Shown: positions 5,497 through 6,675 of the stretch, piece by piece | Numbering within the stretch: position 1 is the first letter of the stretch | Layout of the letters: each line of letters opens with the position of its first letter | Assembly (NCBI GenBank): GCA_937967805.1 | Contig: CALBTC010000547.1 | Location: 1 to 6,675, forward strand | Origin: an uncultured Anaerolineaceae bacterium | Lineage (GTDB): Bacteria > Chloroflexota > Anaerolineae > Promineifilales > Promineifilaceae | Length of the DNA stretch: 6,675 bases | Reading direction: 5' to 3' | Translations under genes and position numbers: made by a program | The notes under the pieces: model-generated | Told to the model about the DNA's origin: nothing | The model's input: only the letters and a program-made list of their open reading frames with translations | Database searches by the model: none

Positions 5497-5829
5497 ATGT
5501 CAGAAATAGTAACGATGACGATTGACGAAATTGTTCAGCGATGCAAATCAGTTCTGGAAAAGCATTACGGCGCAGAACTTACGGGAGTTATTTTGTACGG
5601 CTCTGCTGCTCGAACCCAAGCCAATGCTCTGAGCGATATTGATCTGCTCGTCTTGTTGAACAAACCTTTTGACTATTTTGTTGAGTTGCGTCGGATTATT
5701 GATCTACTTTATCCCATCCAACTAGAATCAACCCATCTCATTTCTGCCCGACCAGTTTTAGTGGCTGATTTTGAGGCAGGTGCTATTCAACTCTATCGCA
5801 ATGCCAAACGTGAAGGGATCGCTGTCTGA
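5497..5829 (+). CDS. MNT-type nucleotidyltransferase, antitoxin of a HEPN/MNT module
   Basis: This 110-residue minimal nucleotidyltransferase has the Pol-beta-fold signature GSAAR (35-39). After the expected gap it has Asp47 and Asp49 (SDIDLLV) and a third acidic residue, probably Glu77 (PIQLEST), so the catalytic triad looks intact. In studied HEPN/MNT pairs, such as HepT/MntA of Shewanella oneidensis, the MNT partner is the antitoxin and neutralises the toxin by transferring AMP to it. The same role is inferred here. The ATG at 5497 has AAAGGGA six bases upstream; an in-frame ATG at 5515 is a weaker alternative. The stop shares one base with the start of the HEPN gene (TGATG), giving tight coupling. 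The module is more AT-rich than the neighbouring membrane-protein genes. It starts right after a nonamer repeat that supplies its promoter. Confidence 0.87.
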   Translation: MSEIVTMTIDEIVQRCKSVLEKHYGAELTGVILYGSAARTQANALSDIDLLVLLNKPFDYFVELRRIIDLLYPIQLESTHLISARPVLVADFEAGAIQLYRNAKREGIAV

Positions 5830-6215
5830 TGGCACCATATGCTCAGGAAATCTCCGCAAATCTGGAACGAGCTGAACAATCCATACAGGCGGCAAAAAGC
5901 CTTAACCAGCAGGGGTTTCATGATTTTGCTGCTTCTCGTGCCTACTATGCGGCATTTTATGGGGCAACGGCCATCTTGCTAAGTGAAGGCCTGGATTTTA
6001 GCAAACATAGCGGTGTCATCGCGTCCATTCACCAACGTTTTGTAAAGACGGGCAAACTAAACAAGGAACATGGCAAGGACTTAAACTGGCTATTTGAAAT
6101 TCGCAACATAGGTGATTACGGTGGCACGGTGCGGGTGACCCGATCTCAAGCTGAACGCGCCATTCGTGCCGCCGAAAGTTTCTTGAGCTCCATAGAAGTT
6201 TTACTTCGCTCGTAA
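5829..6215 (+). CDS. HEPN-domain protein, toxin of a HEPN/MNT module
   Basis: This 128-residue all-helical protein carries the HEPN signature SRAYYAAFYGA (36-46) and belongs to the type encoded next to MNT nucleotidyltransferases. HEPN toxins are usually RNases whose active site is the motif R-x4-6-H. Here the corresponding place reads RNIGDYG (92-98), so the histidine is missing and an Asp-Tyr pair stands near it. I recall DYG variants in this subfamily, but the catalytic state is open. Tyr97 is a plausible place for AMP transfer by the MNT partner, by analogy with the tyrosine modified in HepT. The gene starts one base within the MNT stop and has no ribosome site of its own. No terminator is seen after the stop, so read-through toward dnaN is possible. 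Confidence 0.87.
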   Translation: MAPYAQEISANLERAEQSIQAAKSLNQQGFHDFAASRAYYAAFYGATAILLSEGLDFSKHSGVIASIHQRFVKTGKLNKEHGKDLNWLFEIRNIGDYGGTVRVTRSQAERAIRAAESFLSSIEVLLRS

Positions 6216-6264
6216 ACCGGGTTATCAATCCTTTAATTAGCGACCTGAACTAACAAATATCGTC

Positions 6265-6293
6265 TTGCCCTGTGCCCCTCGTTCCTGTATACT
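6265..6293 (+). promoter_or_regulatory. Sigma-70-type promoter of dnaN
   Basis: TTGCCC (6265-6270) and TATACT (6288-6293) are separated by 17 bp, the optimal spacing, with 4 of 6 and 5 of 6 consensus matches. The predicted start is near 6300, leaving a leader of about 47 bases that ends in a strong ribosome site. Confidence 0.6.
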
Positions 6294-6300
6294 ATCCACA
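6292..6300 (+). promoter_or_regulatory. DnaA-box-like sequence over the dnaN start
   Basis: CTATCCACA matches the DnaA box TTATCCACA at eight of nine positions and spans the predicted region from the -10 to the transcription start. DnaA bound here would block the promoter. Only one box is seen, so an origin is not claimed. Confidence 0.35.
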
Positions 6301-6346
6301 GGCGCACATGCGGGATAATACAACAATACTCCAGGGAGAGGTGGCA

Positions 6347-6675
6347 ATGAAGGTTTCCTGTCTGCAAGAAAACTTGGCAAAAGGATTAAATATTGTTAGT
6401 CGGGCCGTGAGCACGCGTTCGATGCTGCCTGTGCTGGCCAACGTGCTGCTGGAGACCGATAACGGCCGTCTCAAGCTGTCGGCCACCAATTTAGAGATTG
6501 TGGTCACCGCCTGGATTGGAGCCAAAGTGGAAGAAGAGGGGGCGGTGACGATTCCGGCGCGAACGCTGAGCGACCTGGTCGGGGCGCTGCCGCAAGATCG
6601 GGTTGATTTGGCGCTCAATGAGCAAACCCAGACGCTGCACATCACCTGCGGCCGTACCGAGGCCAACATCAAGGG
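6347..6675 (+). CDS. dnaN: DNA polymerase III beta subunit (sliding clamp), 5' part of gene
   Basis: The first 109 residues are present before the window ends. They show the N-terminal domain of the bacterial sliding clamp, the ring that tethers DNA polymerase III and many repair enzymes to DNA. Recognisable segments are SRAVSTRSMLPVLANVLLE (18-36), LSATNLEI (44-51) and VTIPARTLSDLVGALP (67-82). The start at 6347 follows GAGGTGG (6338-6344), an excellent ribosome site two bases upstream. The usual neighbours dnaA and recF are not visible upstream; instead the HEPN gene ends 131 bases before it, so dnaN appears to be expressed from its own promoter. One exact ACGGCCGT copy lies at 6462. The 3' two-thirds of the gene lie outside the window. 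Confidence 0.96.
   Translation, partial: MKVSCLQENLAKGLNIVSRAVSTRSMLPVLANVLLETDNGRLKLSATNLEIVVTAWIGAKVEEEGAVTIPARTLSDLVGALPQDRVDLALNEQTQTLHITCGRTEANIK

Larger units (their letters stand above)
2847..6469. repeat. Dispersed iterated palindrome ACGGCCGT, nine copies
   Basis: Exact copies start at 2847, 2908, 3308, 3664, 4608, 4693, 5160, 5224 and 6462. Each also has A before it or T after it, so the wider consensus is AACGGCCGTT; the full ten-base palindrome is at 4692-4701. Two copies are intergenic. Within genes the copies fall in all three codon phases, giving Thr-Ala-Val (3308, 3664, 4693, 5224), Arg-Pro (4608, 5160) and Asn-Gly-Arg (6462). A rough hand estimate from base composition is about 0.15 expected copies in this window. 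Near-copies with one change occur at 3173, 4804 and 6648. Confidence 0.85.

Noticed and set aside
6216..6346. Replication origin before dnaN
   Set aside because: Only one DnaA-box-like nonamer is present, with no cluster and no AT-rich unwinding region.

Overview
The window comes from a moderately GC-rich bacterium. It covers the 3' end of a lon protease gene, a small-gene and operon region, and the 5' end of dnaN. The likely source is a Chloroflexota (Anaerolineae-like) genome. That is inference only, from the Lon and DnaN sequence style, the isolated dnaN and the iterated palindrome ACGGCCGT; no rRNA or other phylogenetic marker is present.

Layout. 1-1455: the ATPase and protease domains of Lon, ending in a strong intrinsic terminator. 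1456-2024: no intact gene; a frameshifted remnant of an IS91-type transposase, then sequence in which I see nothing. 2025-2788: a low-GC toxin-antitoxin pair, with a PIN-domain RNase toxin first and a ribbon-helix-helix antitoxin second. It is driven by an extended -10 promoter lying almost on the start codon and is followed by an integron attC-like site (2783-2890). 3020-5403: a high-GC group encoding a small cupin, an NnrS-like polytopic membrane protein overlapping it by ATGA, and, after a palindromic spacer, a YwiC-like membrane protein. A CRP/FNR-type box sits at about -41.5 relative to the predicted start of the first transcript. 5497-6215: a second low-GC toxin-antitoxin pair, MNT nucleotidyltransferase and HEPN protein, overlapping by one base. 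6347 to the end: dnaN with its own promoter and a DnaA-box-like sequence.

How it fits together. The cupin, NnrS-like and YwiC-like genes look like one functional group, plausibly linked to nitric oxide, nitrogen oxide or low-oxygen stress. The two AT-richer toxin-antitoxin modules on either side look acquired. Two DNA-level patterns cut across the genes. ACGGCCGT occurs nine times, in all three codon phases and between genes. A repeat family with a TAGRACGYT head followed by 9-bp units starting GAT occurs as an inverted pair between the two membrane-protein genes and once more just before the MNT gene, where it supplies the promoter.
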